Below, piece by piece: positions 41,516 to 49,236 of a stretch of 64,000 bases of DNA. The stretch's first letter is position 1. The number at the start of each line of letters is the position of its first letter. The notes below the pieces were generated by a model. The model did no database searches, was not told where the DNA came from, and saw only the letters and a program-made list of their open reading frames with translations. Origin of the DNA: Streptomyces aurantiogriseus (GTDB taxonomy: Bacteria; Actinomycetota; Actinomycetes; Streptomycetales; Streptomycetaceae); the NCBI RefSeq assembly GCF_014649375.1, contig NZ_BMSX01000005.1, positions 420,373 to 484,372 of the forward strand. The letters are read 5' to 3'. The translations under genes and the position numbers were made by a program.

Positions 41516-42439
41516 GTGCCATCGCCTCAGCAGGCACGCGCACAGGCGACCACGATCACCTCGGGCAAGACCGCTCCGGAGGCGGAGGTGTCCCCGACCA
41601 CCCGGCTCCGGGCGCTCTTCGACGGGCCCCAGCTGTCCCCGGGGCAGCGGCGCATCGCCCAGTACCTGATCGAGCACATCACCGAGGCGGCGTTCCTGTC
41701 GATCACCGATCTCGCCGACCGCGTCGGCGTGAGCCAGCCCTCGGTGACCCGGTTCGCGGCCGCGGTGGGGTTCAGCGGTTACCCGGCGCTGCGGGAGAAG
41801 CTCCAGTCGATCGCGCTCGGCACGCTGGCCGGCGGGCCGGCGCCGCCCGAGGTGAACCGGAGCAACGAGCTCCAGGCGGCGGTCGACGCGGAGATCGAGA
41901 ACCTGGAGAACCTGCGCCGTGACTTCGCCGACCCCGACCAGGTCATCGACATCGGCCGGCAGTTGTCGGCCTCGACCCCGCTGACCATCCTCGGCCTGCG
42001 CATCTCGGCCTCGCTGGCCGAGTACTTCGCCTACGCCGCGCGCCGCATCCACCCGGATGTGCGGCTGGTGACGCGGGGCGGCAGCGTCGCCTACGACGCG
42101 CTGCTGCAGTCCCGGGAGGCGGGCGGGACGTGGGTGCTGGCGTTCTCGATGCCCCGGCACGCGCAGGAGACGCTCACCGCGGTGCGGGTCGCGCGCGGTG
42201 CCGGCCTCCAGGTCGCGCTGGTGACGGACCTGGCGCTGGGACCGGTGGCCGACGAGGCCGACGTCACCTTCGCCACCGGCACCGGCTCCCGCCTCGTCTT
42301 CGACTCCTACGCCGCCCCCGGCGTGATGGCCGCCGCGCTGCTCCAGGCCATGACGGACGCCGGCCCCGAGCGCACCCAGGCGCGTCTCGAGGAGTACGAA
42401 CAGATAGCCGAGCAGCATCAGTTCTTCCTGCGGGAGTAG
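41516..42439 (+). CDS. MurR/RpiR-family regulator with SIS domain
   Basis: The 307-residue protein has an N-terminal RpiR helix-turn-helix (residues about 30-105; AAFLSITDLADRVGVSQPSV) and a C-terminal SIS domain (125-260). SIS domains bind phosphosugars, here probably an amino-sugar phosphate such as the product of the nearby kinase. GTG at 41516 has AAAGGAGGAGGACCG upstream, a near-perfect site. An in-frame ATG at 41480 lacks one. It is transcribed toward a dyad and promoter region at 42514-42561 that may be its target. Confidence 0.85.
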   Translation: MPSPQQARAQATTITSGKTAPEAEVSPTTRLRALFDGPQLSPGQRRIAQYLIEHITEAAFLSITDLADRVGVSQPSVTRFAAAVGFSGYPALREKLQSIALGTLAGGPAPPEVNRSNELQAAVDAEIENLENLRRDFADPDQVIDIGRQLSASTPLTILGLRISASLAEYFAYAARRIHPDVRLVTRGGSVAYDALLQSREAGGTWVLAFSMPRHAQETLTAVRVARGAGLQVALVTDLALGPVADEADVTFATGTGSRLVFDSYAAPGVMAAALLQAMTDAGPERTQARLEEYEQIAEQHQFFLRE

Positions 42440-42513
42440 CCCCGCCTCGGCATCACCTACCCCGCACCCCCCCCGCCACAAAAACGCACAGGCGGAGCAA
42501 TTCAGGCATTTCA

Positions 42514-42561
42514 CGCATGAATGTTTTCATACGTCTTGCAAAGGCGACGGCATATATAAAT
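42514..42561 (+). promoter_or_regulatory. RpiR-type dyad and A/T-rich promoter-like segment
   Basis: ATGAA-N4-TTCAT (42517-42530) is a perfect dyad like those bound by RpiR/MurR regulators. TTGCAA at 42536 and TATAAA at 42555 follow, in a local A/T-rich island rare in this genome. The hexamer spacing is short, so the exact promoter elements are uncertain. Confidence 0.5.
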
Positions 42562-42675
42562 ACTGCTCACGGTCGCACCCGCCCGCCAAGGGCTCGAGTA
42601 CGGGCACCCGAGCCGCCGTTCCCTACCCACGTCGGCGCCCAGGGTGTCCGGGGCCTCGCCGGCGCGAGGGCCCGT

Positions 42676-42709
42676 GGCGGCCCCGGTCATCCCCTAGACC
42701 GGGGCCGCC
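42676..42709 (+). terminator. Perfect 13-bp hairpin, terminator or attenuator
   Basis: GGCGGCCCCGGTC (42676-42688), an 8-base loop and the exact complement (42697-42709) lie 51 bp before the start of the next gene and about 115 bp after the A/T-rich promoter-like segment. It could end a short RNA from that promoter or attenuate the downstream gene. Confidence 0.6.
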
Positions 42710-42760
42710 CCACAACGTCGGACCACCCGTCACGACGCCGCACACCCGGAAGCGATGATC

Positions 42761-43135
42761 ATGCCCCTGACGACGACGCGCATCAGCCCGGACTGGCCGT
42801 GCCAGGTCAAGACCCCGGGGAGCTACGACTGGGAGCGCTCCGCGACCAAGTGGCTGCGCGAGCTGGTGCCCGCGCGCTACGCGAGCTACCCGGCGCTGCT
42901 GCGCCACCCCGTCCTGCTCGCCCGACATGCGCAGATCCAGGTCCAGCACGAGATCCGGGTGGCCCGCACCGCCCTGCAGACCGCGCGCGCGGACCTGCCG
43001 CGCCTCGGGATGCCCGAGTCGGTCATCGAGCACACGATCAAGCTGTACGCGGCCGAGGTCCTGCAACTGCAGCACATCGCCCGCAGCGTCCGCGCGGTCA
43101 CCGAGGCGCTGGTGGACAGCGGCTCCGGGCGCTGA
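42761..43135 (+). CDS. Conserved hypothetical protein of about 124 residues
   Basis: The mostly helical soluble protein has TPGSYDWERSATKWLRELVP near the start and a long helix with ARHAQIQVQHEIRVARTALQ and VLQLQHIARSVRAVTEAL. I know no family for it. ATG at 42761 is eight bases after GGAAG; another ATG at 42755 is too close to that site. Translation bias is normal. It lies downstream of the perfect hairpin at 42676-42709, which may control it. Confidence 0.6.
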   Translation: MPLTTTRISPDWPCQVKTPGSYDWERSATKWLRELVPARYASYPALLRHPVLLARHAQIQVQHEIRVARTALQTARADLPRLGMPESVIEHTIKLYAAEVLQLQHIARSVRAVTEALVDSGSGR

Positions 43136-43235
43136 GCGGCGTCCTCCGTTCCGCGCCCCCGGCGGGCATCGCCGCTGGCGAGGGCGTTGCCGCAAGACCG
43201 CGATCAAACGCGGGCCCGTGTGCCATGCTCGTGGC

Positions 43236-45629
43236 GTGACGAGCGAACCCGCCCGGCCCGCGGAGTCCGGCGCCGTGCCCGACATGGCCGCCCTGACCAG
43301 AGTCGTGGCGCGCCAGCGCGCCGAGATGGACCGGCTGCAGGACCTGGCGGCCACCTCGGCCGTGCTGGAGCGGGCCAAGGGCGCCGTGATGGCGCAGACC
43401 GGGTGCCCCCCGGACGCCGCGCAGGAGGAGTTGCAGCAGCGGGCGCAGGACGCGCGGCGGACCCTGCTCGAGGAGTGCTGGCTCACCCTCGGCGCCCTGG
43501 GTTCCCCGGCCCGTACGGCCTCCGAGGCGCCCTCGTCGTACGTCGTCACCGGCGCCGGTCCGGACGCCCGCCCGGAGTCGGCGGAGGCCGATGCCGTGTC
43601 CCTCGGCCGGCTGGCTCAGGCGCTCGTGCGTGTCGGCAGTCCGCAGGACCTGGCCCGCTGTCTGCTGGACCATCTCGCCCCCGAGACCGGCGCCGACGCG
43701 GTGCTGCTCTTCGCGCGGCTGCCCTCCGGCGGCCTGGAACTCGTCGGGCACGCCGGCATCGACGACACACTGGCCGACCAGTGGGCCCGCGTGCCGCCGC
43801 TGAGCGGGATCGCCGCGCTGGACGCCCTCAATGCCGGGCAGGCGTACTGGCTGGAGGACCTCCAGGAGGCCGGGAAGCGGTATCTGCTGATAGGGAATCC
43901 GCCCGAGCAGTGGCCGACCCGGGCCTGGCTGCCGGTGACGACCGGGAAGCCGGCCGACGTCGCCCTCGGGATACTCCGGCGTCGCGAGGGCCCGTTCACC
44001 CCCGAAGTCCGTCAACGGCTGCTGGCCGCCGCCCGGTTGTGCGCGGGCCCGCTGCGCATGTTCGGCCCCCGGCAGGACCCCGCGATCGGCGCGGCCGCGG
44101 ACGCCGTGCAGACGGTCTTCGACCGCCTGCCGGTCGCCGCGGTCCTGCTCACCCCGCTGCGCACCGCCTCCGGCCGGGTCGAGGACTTCCGGATCGACGC
44201 CGCGACCGCCGACACGTCCGACACCGTCGGCCGCACCGGCCGTGAACTGGTCGGACTGCGCTTCCTGGAGTGCTGGCCGACCGTGGCCGACGAGCCGCTG
44301 TGGCAGGGCTGTCTGGCCGCGTTGGTCTCCGGACAGCCGTACGAGAGCGAGCCGTTCGCCGGGCAGCAAGTGGTGGACGGGGTCAGCGAGTTGTCGACGT
44401 ATTCGGCGCGGGTGGCGCGGCTGGGTGACGGGCTGGTCCTCAGCTGGATCCGGCACGACCCCTCGGACCGGCAGGAGCAGCGGCTCGCCGACGTGCAGCG
44501 GCTGGGCAATCTGGGCTGGGCGAACTGGAACCTGGTCACGGGCGAGGCGAACTGGTCCTCCCAGGTCTTCGCCATCTTCGACCGGGATCCCGCGCGGGGT
44601 GCCGTGCCCCTCGCCCAACTCCCGGGCCTGGCGCTGCCGGAGGAGATTCCGACGCTCACCCGCGCCATCGGGGACCTGGTGCGGGAGGGGCGGCCGTTCG
44701 ACGTGCCGTTCCGGATCGTCACCCGTACCGGCGTCCGTCATCTGCGGGCGGTCGCCGAGGCGGTCGCCGATGTCCACGGCACGCCCGTCGAGGTGCACGG
44801 CTTCGTCCAGGACCTGACCACGCAGCGCAACGCCGAACTCGCCCTCGTCGCCAGCGAGCGGGCCATCCTCACCCAGCACGGTGTGCTGCAGGCCGAGCGG
44901 ACGGTGGCGGCCCGGCTCCAGGACGCGCTGCTGCCGCTGCCGAAGAAGCCCGTCCGGCTGGCCGGGCTGCGTGTCGACATCGCCTACCTGCCGGCGCAGT
45001 CCGGGCTCAACGTCGGCGGCGACTGGTTCAGCGCCATCGAACTGCCCGACGGAGACGCCCTGTTCGTGGTGGGCGACGTCGCCGGGCACGGCATGGACGC
45101 CGTCGCCGCGATGGCCCTGCTGCGCTTCACCGCCAAGGGAATGGTCATCACGGGGTCGTCGCTGACGGGGGCGCTCGTCCGGCTCAACGCACTGTTGCTG
45201 CACTCCCGTGACCCGCACGGCACCGCGACCATGGTCCTGGCCCGCTATACCCCGCGCGAGCGGCGGCTGGTGTGGGCGCAGGCGGGCCATCCGCCGCCGC
45301 TGCTGCTGCGCGACGGCGAGGCCCGCTACCTCGCGCGTCCCTTCGGCGTGCTGCTCGGCGCCACGGACACCCCGCGCTACGAGGAGGCGGAGTGCCGCCT
45401 CGCCCCCGGCGACCGGCTGGTGCTGTACACCGACGGGCTGGTCGAGCGGCCCGCGGAGAGCATCGACCGGGGCCTGGAGCGGCTCTCCCGGGCCGCCACA
45501 CAGCCCGCCGTGGCCGGCCTGGCTCCCCTGGCCCGGCTGCTCGGCGCGCTGCTGGAGCCCGAGCGGCGGGACGATGTGTGCGTGCTCGACATCCAGGTCC
45601 CCGACGACGGTGACCTGGCGACGGACTAG
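43236..45629 (+). CDS. SpoIIE-type protein phosphatase with ANTAR-like, GAF and PAS domains
   Basis: The 797-residue sensor phosphatase has an N-terminal ANTAR-like helix bundle (LERAKGAVMAQTG, about residues 44-56), a GAF domain (about 120-275), one or two PAS regions (about 285-545) and a C-terminal PP2C/SpoIIE domain (about 575-790). In the last, GGDWFSAIEL and VVGDVAGHGMDA hold the metal-binding Asp residues. Such proteins usually dephosphorylate anti-anti-sigma factors in sigma-B-like stress circuits. No anti-sigma or anti-anti-sigma gene is adjacent. The GTG at 43236 has no ribosome binding site and may be leaderless. Confidence 0.88.
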   Translation: MTSEPARPAESGAVPDMAALTRVVARQRAEMDRLQDLAATSAVLERAKGAVMAQTGCPPDAAQEELQQRAQDARRTLLEECWLTLGALGSPARTASEAPSSYVVTGAGPDARPESAEADAVSLGRLAQALVRVGSPQDLARCLLDHLAPETGADAVLLFARLPSGGLELVGHAGIDDTLADQWARVPPLSGIAALDALNAGQAYWLEDLQEAGKRYLLIGNPPEQWPTRAWLPVTTGKPADVALGILRRREGPFTPEVRQRLLAAARLCAGPLRMFGPRQDPAIGAAADAVQTVFDRLPVAAVLLTPLRTASGRVEDFRIDAATADTSDTVGRTGRELVGLRFLECWPTVADEPLWQGCLAALVSGQPYESEPFAGQQVVDGVSELSTYSARVARLGDGLVLSWIRHDPSDRQEQRLADVQRLGNLGWANWNLVTGEANWSSQVFAIFDRDPARGAVPLAQLPGLALPEEIPTLTRAIGDLVREGRPFDVPFRIVTRTGVRHLRAVAEAVADVHGTPVEVHGFVQDLTTQRNAELALVASERAILTQHGVLQAERTVAARLQDALLPLPKKPVRLAGLRVDIAYLPAQSGLNVGGDWFSAIELPDGDALFVVGDVAGHGMDAVAAMALLRFTAKGMVITGSSLTGALVRLNALLLHSRDPHGTATMVLARYTPRERRLVWAQAGHPPPLLLRDGEARYLARPFGVLLGATDTPRYEEAECRLAPGDRLVLYTDGLVERPAESIDRGLERLSRAATQPAVAGLAPLARLLGALLEPERRDDVCVLDIQVPDDGDLATD

Positions 45630-45634
45630 GTGTG

Positions 45635-45754
45635 CTGTCCGGCGGATCAGGCCGCAGGAAACCGGCGATGACTCGTCGACGCGGGTGAGCGGGGCGGTGG
45701 GGGTGCCCCCGTGCGAGGTTGTTCGAGCGTGGAGGAGCGTGATCTGCCGGACAG
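45635..45754. repeat. Long-range inverted repeat between convergent genes
   Basis: CTGTCCGGCGGATCA (45635-45649) pairs with TGATCTGCCGGACAG (45740-45754), 14 of 15 positions. Between them lies a GGGGGTGCCCCC-type element of a kind frequent between Streptomyces genes. The whole may act as a terminator for both convergent genes. Confidence 0.5.
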
Positions 45755-45781
45755 GCCCTGGACGCACTGGGCGTCATCCCG

Positions 45782-46411
45782 TCAGCCGGTGCGGGACTCC
45801 AGATCGCGGCGCGTGTCGTCGCCGTAGACGCCGGTCTCGTCGCCCCGGATGCCGTACCAGAGCTGGAAGCGGGCCACGGCCTCGGTGAGGACGGTGTCGT
45901 AGCGGCCGTCGGTGGCGCCGTCGTCGTAGACGTTGGGGATGCGGCGCAGGCGTTGCTGGAGGTCGATGACCTCGGGGCCGGTGGCGCCCTCGCGGAGGGT
46001 GCCGGGGCCGTCGGGGTCGGTCGTGGCGGCCGGCGGGGTGGTGGCCGGAGCGGGGGTGGTGGCCGGGGGTGTCTGCGCGGCCGCCTGACCGCCGCGGCCC
46101 GGCAGCAGGAGGGCGCAGGCGAAGCCGAGCAGCGCCGCCGCGAGGACGGCGACCGCAGCGACGGCGACGCGGTGCACCCCGCCGCCCCGTTCCGCGGGCG
46201 GCCTCCTGCGGCCGACCGGCGGAAGTTCCTGGGTGTCCGCCTCGGTGCCCGGCTGCCCGGTCGGCAGGCGGACGGCTTCGTAGGGTCCGGTCTCCTGCGT
46301 CATCTCGCGGAACAGCTCCGCGAGGGCGTCGGTGTTGCGCGGCCTGAGGACCCGGATGGGTTCCAGGACCGGGCGTTCGTGCGGTTGTCCGGGTTCGGCC
46401 GGTGTCGGCAC
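45782..46411 (-). CDS. Membrane-anchored peptidoglycan-binding domain protein
   Basis: The 209-residue protein has a cytoplasmic N-terminus (residues 1-80), one transmembrane helix (VAVAAVAVLAAALLGFACAL, about 82-101), a Pro/Thr/Ala-rich external linker, and a C-terminal peptidoglycan-binding type 1 domain (LREGATGPEVIDLQQRLRRI and VARFQLWYGI). It should hold to the cell wall from the membrane. The cytoplasmic part resembles the N-terminal arm of regulatory wall sensors but has no clear domain. GTG at 46411 has GGAGGGAG upstream. Confidence 0.8.
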   Translation of the reverse strand: MPTPAEPGQPHERPVLEPIRVLRPRNTDALAELFREMTQETGPYEAVRLPTGQPGTEADTQELPPVGRRRPPAERGGGVHRVAVAAVAVLAAALLGFACALLLPGRGGQAAAQTPPATTPAPATTPPAATTDPDGPGTLREGATGPEVIDLQQRLRRIPNVYDDGATDGRYDTVLTEAVARFQLWYGIRGDETGVYGDDTRRDLESRTG

Positions 46412-46581
46412 CCTGGTCTCCCTCCGTCCCGTTGTCCCCGGGGAGAGATACGTGCCGACGGGCGGCGGGGTTCAGCCGGGTGCGGGCGGATCCCGCGCCA
46501 GGTCCTGACCTCCGTACCGTTTGAAGCCGAACGACCGGGCCCTCGACGGGCTCCCAGGGAAGCGATGCGAAGGAGCCGCCC

Positions 46582-46805
46582 GTGCCCGGCCGGCGTTCCC
46601 TCACCGAGGCCGAGAGGCTCGCCTCGGCGAAGCTCGGCGGGATCCCGACACCACGCAGCTCTCCGACGACGAGTGCCGCACCCTCGCGCACTCGCTGCGC
46701 CGGATCGTGCTCCAGGTCGAGGAGCACGGCGAGGAGCGCCGCCGCGCCCTGCTCGACGGCGCGGAACCGGCGCCGCGCCGCAGTGGGCGCCGGCCCCGGA
46801 CGTGA
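46582..46805 (+). pseudogene. Small hypothetical gene interrupted by a one-base frameshift
   Basis: GTG at 46582 has AAGGAG eight bases upstream and reads VPGRRSLTEAERLASAKLGG with high third-position GC. From about 46647 the strong coding bias moves to the -1 frame, which reads DTTQLSDDECRTLAHSLRRI onward to a TGA at 46805. One extra C in the CCC run at 46644-46646 would join the two into a 74-residue protein. This is either a real frameshift or a homopolymer sequencing error. The function is unknown. Confidence 0.6.
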
Positions 46806-46937
46806 GATCTGCGGCGGGCGGGACTCCCGGCGGACGCGGGACGGGCGGCACGTACGATGACAGGGCCGTGGATCGGATCGTACGACCGGTTCCGGACCGT
46901 CGTCCTCTCCTGTTCTCCTGAAGGGCTCGCGACTCCC

Positions 46938-47786
46938 GTGACCACCGCAACACTGCTCGACGGCAAGGCCGCAGCGGCCGACATCAAGAGCGAACTCGCC
47001 CTCCGTGTGCAGGCGTTGAAGGAGCGCGGCATCACCCCGGGGCTCGGCACGATCCTGGTCGGCGACGACCCGGGCAGCCGTTCCTACGTCGGCGGCAAGC
47101 ACCGTGACTGCGCCCAGGTCGGCATCGCCTCGATCCGTGTCGAGCTGCCCGCCGACGCCTCCCAGGCCGATGTCGAGGCCGCGGTGCTGCGGCTGAACGC
47201 GGACCCGGCGTGCACGGGGTTCATCGTGCAGCTGCCGCTGCCCGCCCACATCGACACCCATGCCGTGCTGGAGCTGATCGACCCGGTCAAGGACGCCGAC
47301 GGTCTGCACCCGGCGAACCTGGGCCGTCTGGTGCTGGGCATCCCGGCGCCGCTGCCCTGCACCCCGCGCGGCATCATCGACCTGCTGCGCCGCAACCACG
47401 TCCCGATCACCGGCCAGCAGTTCTGTGTCATCGGCTGCGGTGTCACGGTGGGCCGTCCTCTGGGCCTGATGCTGACCCGCGCCACCGAGCACGCCACCGT
47501 GACCCTGTGCCACGAGGCCACCCAGGACACGGCCGCGCACGCACGCGTGGCGGACGTGGTCGTGGCGGCCGCCGGTGTGGCGCACCTGGTGACGCCGGAC
47601 TGGATCAAGCCGGGCGCGACCGTGCTGTCCGTCGGCCTCACGCGCACGGTCGAGGGCATCCTCGGTGACGTCCACCCGGACGTCAGCGACGTCGCCGGGT
47701 CGTTCGCGCCGCCGATCGGCGGGGTGGGCCCGATGACGCGGGCGATGCTGCTGACCAACGTGGTGGAGGCGGCCGAGCGGCTCTGA
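46938..47786 (+). CDS. folD: Bifunctional methylenetetrahydrofolate dehydrogenase/cyclohydrolase, divergent copy
   Basis: The 282-residue FolD converts methylenetetrahydrofolate to formyltetrahydrofolate with NADP in one-carbon metabolism. Tyr50 and Lys54 ([10 protein letters not shown]) are the cyclohydrolase residues, PLPCTPRGI and [12 protein letters not shown] are conserved, and GGVGPMT closes the protein. The NADP motif reads [13 protein letters not shown] instead of the usual GRSxxVGxP pattern. The sequence also differs from the usual Streptomyces FolD as I remember it, so it is probably a paralogue. The GTG start begins the conserved [10 protein letters not shown]. Confidence 0.88.
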   Translation: MTTATLLDGKAAAADIKSELALRVQALKERGITPGLGTILVGDDPGSRSYVGGKHRDCAQVGIASIRVELPADASQADVEAAVLRLNADPACTGFIVQLPLPAHIDTHAVLELIDPVKDADGLHPANLGRLVLGIPAPLPCTPRGIIDLLRRNHVPITGQQFCVIGCGVTVGRPLGLMLTRATEHATVTLCHEATQDTAAHARVADVVVAAAGVAHLVTPDWIKPGATVLSVGLTRTVEGILGDVHPDVSDVAGSFAPPIGGVGPMTRAMLLTNVVEAAERL

Positions 47787-47838
47787 CGGCCGACGACGTC
47801 CTGAAGGTACCGCCGCACGCCTGATGCCGGCAGGAGGA

Positions 47839-47874
47839 GGCACTCAGTTCCCCGCTCGGAGGGAACTGAGTGCC
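47839..47874. promoter_or_regulatory. 14-bp perfect inverted repeat upstream of the TetR gene
   Basis: GGCACTCAGTTCCC (47839-47852), an 8-base spacer and its exact complement (47861-47874) end 33 bp before the TetR start. TACGTT at 47895 looks like a leaderless -10. The ACTGAGTGCC half recurs at 48703-48712, so this is probably the TetR autoregulatory operator. Confidence 0.6.
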
Positions 47875-47907
47875 ATCGGCCGCCGCTCAGGTGTTACGTT
47901 CCCTGCC

Positions 47908-48621
47908 ATGAGCTCCAGTGACAGCACGGAGACGGCGTCCGCGAAGCCCTCGATGCGGGACGCCCTGGTCGCGGCGGCCTTCCAGTTGTTCCTGGAGCGG
48001 GGCTACGAACAGACCACCGTCGACGACATCGTGGCCCTCGCGGGCGTCGGCCGGCGGTCCTTCTTCCGCTACTTCCCGTCCAAGGAGGACGTGGTCTTCC
48101 CCGACCACGAGCGGTGCCTGGCCGACATGACCGCCTTCCTCGCCGCGAGCGACGCCGCTCACGAGCCGGTGCGCCGGGTGTGCGACGCCGCCCGCCTGGT
48201 GCTGCTGATGTACGCAGAGAACCCCTCCTTCTCCGTGCAGCGCTACCGGCTCACCAAGCAGGTGCCGGGGCTGCGGGCGTACGAGCTGTCGGTGGTGTGG
48301 CGCTATGAGCGGGCCCTCGCCGAGTACCTGCGGGGCCGCTTCGCCGGCCGGCGCGACGGGAACCTCCGGGCCGACGTCATCGCGGCCGCCGTGGTCGCCG
48401 CGCACAACAACGCCCTGCGTTCCTGGCTGCGTTCGGACGGTCAGGGCGACGCGAGCGCGGCGGTGGACCACGCGCTGGGGTACGTGCAGTCGGCGTTCGG
48501 CGCGCCGCCCGCGGCCCCGGCCGAGGAGCACCCGGAGGACGTGGTCGTGGTCGTGTCCCGGCGCGGGGCGCCCCTGTGGCGGGTGGTGCAGGAGATCGAG
48601 ACGACGCTCGGGCGGGACTGA
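47908..48621 (+). CDS. TetR-family transcriptional regulator
   Basis: The 237-residue regulator has an N-terminal helix-turn-helix (DDIVALAGVGRRSFFRYFPS, about residues 48-67) and a helical ligand domain. The sequence resembles TetR proteins of acyl-CoA metabolism. The ATG at 47908 has no ribosome binding site, but a -10-like TACGTT lies 8 bases upstream, as in leaderless transcripts. Palindromes on both sides of the gene share ACTGAGTGCC. One lies upstream of its own start and one in the promoter of the zinc-ribbon OB-fold gene, so it likely represses itself and that gene. Confidence 0.85.
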   Translation: MSSSDSTETASAKPSMRDALVAAAFQLFLERGYEQTTVDDIVALAGVGRRSFFRYFPSKEDVVFPDHERCLADMTAFLAASDAAHEPVRRVCDAARLVLLMYAENPSFSVQRYRLTKQVPGLRAYELSVVWRYERALAEYLRGRFAGRRDGNLRADVIAAAVVAAHNNALRSWLRSDGQGDASAAVDHALGYVQSAFGAPPAAPAEEHPEDVVVVVSRRGAPLWRVVQEIETTLGRD

Positions 48622-48690
48622 GCCGGACAGGCCGGACCCGAGTCCCACCGGCGGTTTGCCGCGTCCGCAGATTTGGGGGTACGCAGTGCC

Positions 48691-48719
48691 TTTACCTGTG
48701 GCACTGAGTGCCATACCCT
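48691..48719 (+). promoter_or_regulatory. OB-fold gene promoter with TetR operator in the spacer
   Basis: TTTACC (48691-48696) and TACCCT (48714-48719) are spaced by 17 bp. GGCACTGAGTGCC (48700-48712), a perfect palindrome matching the TetR upstream operator half, fills the spacer. Binding would block RNA polymerase directly. Confidence 0.6.
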
Positions 48720-48813
48720 GGGGCCGTGCACGGTGGCACGGTGAACCGCGCACGTCCGTGCACGGGTGAGCCGCGCACGTGGGATTCCGGCCGAGTGCAG
48801 GGAGTTGACCAGC

Positions 48814-49227
48814 GTGTACCACCACTCAGGAAGCGCCGTACAGCAGGCAGCGGGCTCCCCGGCGGGCGTCCTCGACCGGGGCACCACGGACACGGAGGCG
48901 ATCCACTTCCAGCGCTGCACCTGGTGCGGCACCGCCATGTACCACCGGCTGCTGTGTCCGGTGTGCCAGGGCAGCGACCTGCGCACGGAGCGCAGCGAGG
49001 GCACGGGCACGGTCCGCCACTCCACGGTGGTGCACCGCAACACCCCCTCCGCCCGTAACGTGTCCCTCATCGAGATGGCGGAGGGGTTCGTGGTGCGCGG
49101 CCGGGTCATGGGCCCGCCCATCGGCATCCACAGCGGTGACCGCGTCCGGCTGTCCACGGCCAAGGACCCGGTCCGGGGCGAGCCGGTCTTCCAGCTCGTC
49201 GACGAGCCGTACCGGGCCTGGCACTGA
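48814..49227 (+). CDS. Zinc-ribbon OB-fold (DUF35) protein
   Basis: The 137-residue protein has a zinc ribbon with Cys35, Cys38, Cys48 and Cys51 (CTWCG and CPVCQG) followed by an OB fold (residues 60-130; HSTVVHRNTP and FVVRGRVMGPPIG). DUF35 proteins often act beside thiolases or acyl-CoA enzymes and bind acyl-CoA. No thiolase partner is adjacent. GTG at 48814 has CAGGGAG upstream. The gene is probably under the TetR repressor encoded just before it, and it converges on a Gfo/Idh gene with 9 bp between. Confidence 0.8.
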   Translation: MYHHSGSAVQQAAGSPAGVLDRGTTDTEAIHFQRCTWCGTAMYHRLLCPVCQGSDLRTERSEGTGTVRHSTVVHRNTPSARNVSLIEMAEGFVVRGRVMGPPIGIHSGDRVRLSTAKDPVRGEPVFQLVDEPYRAWH

Positions 49228-49236
49228 CATCTGCCG

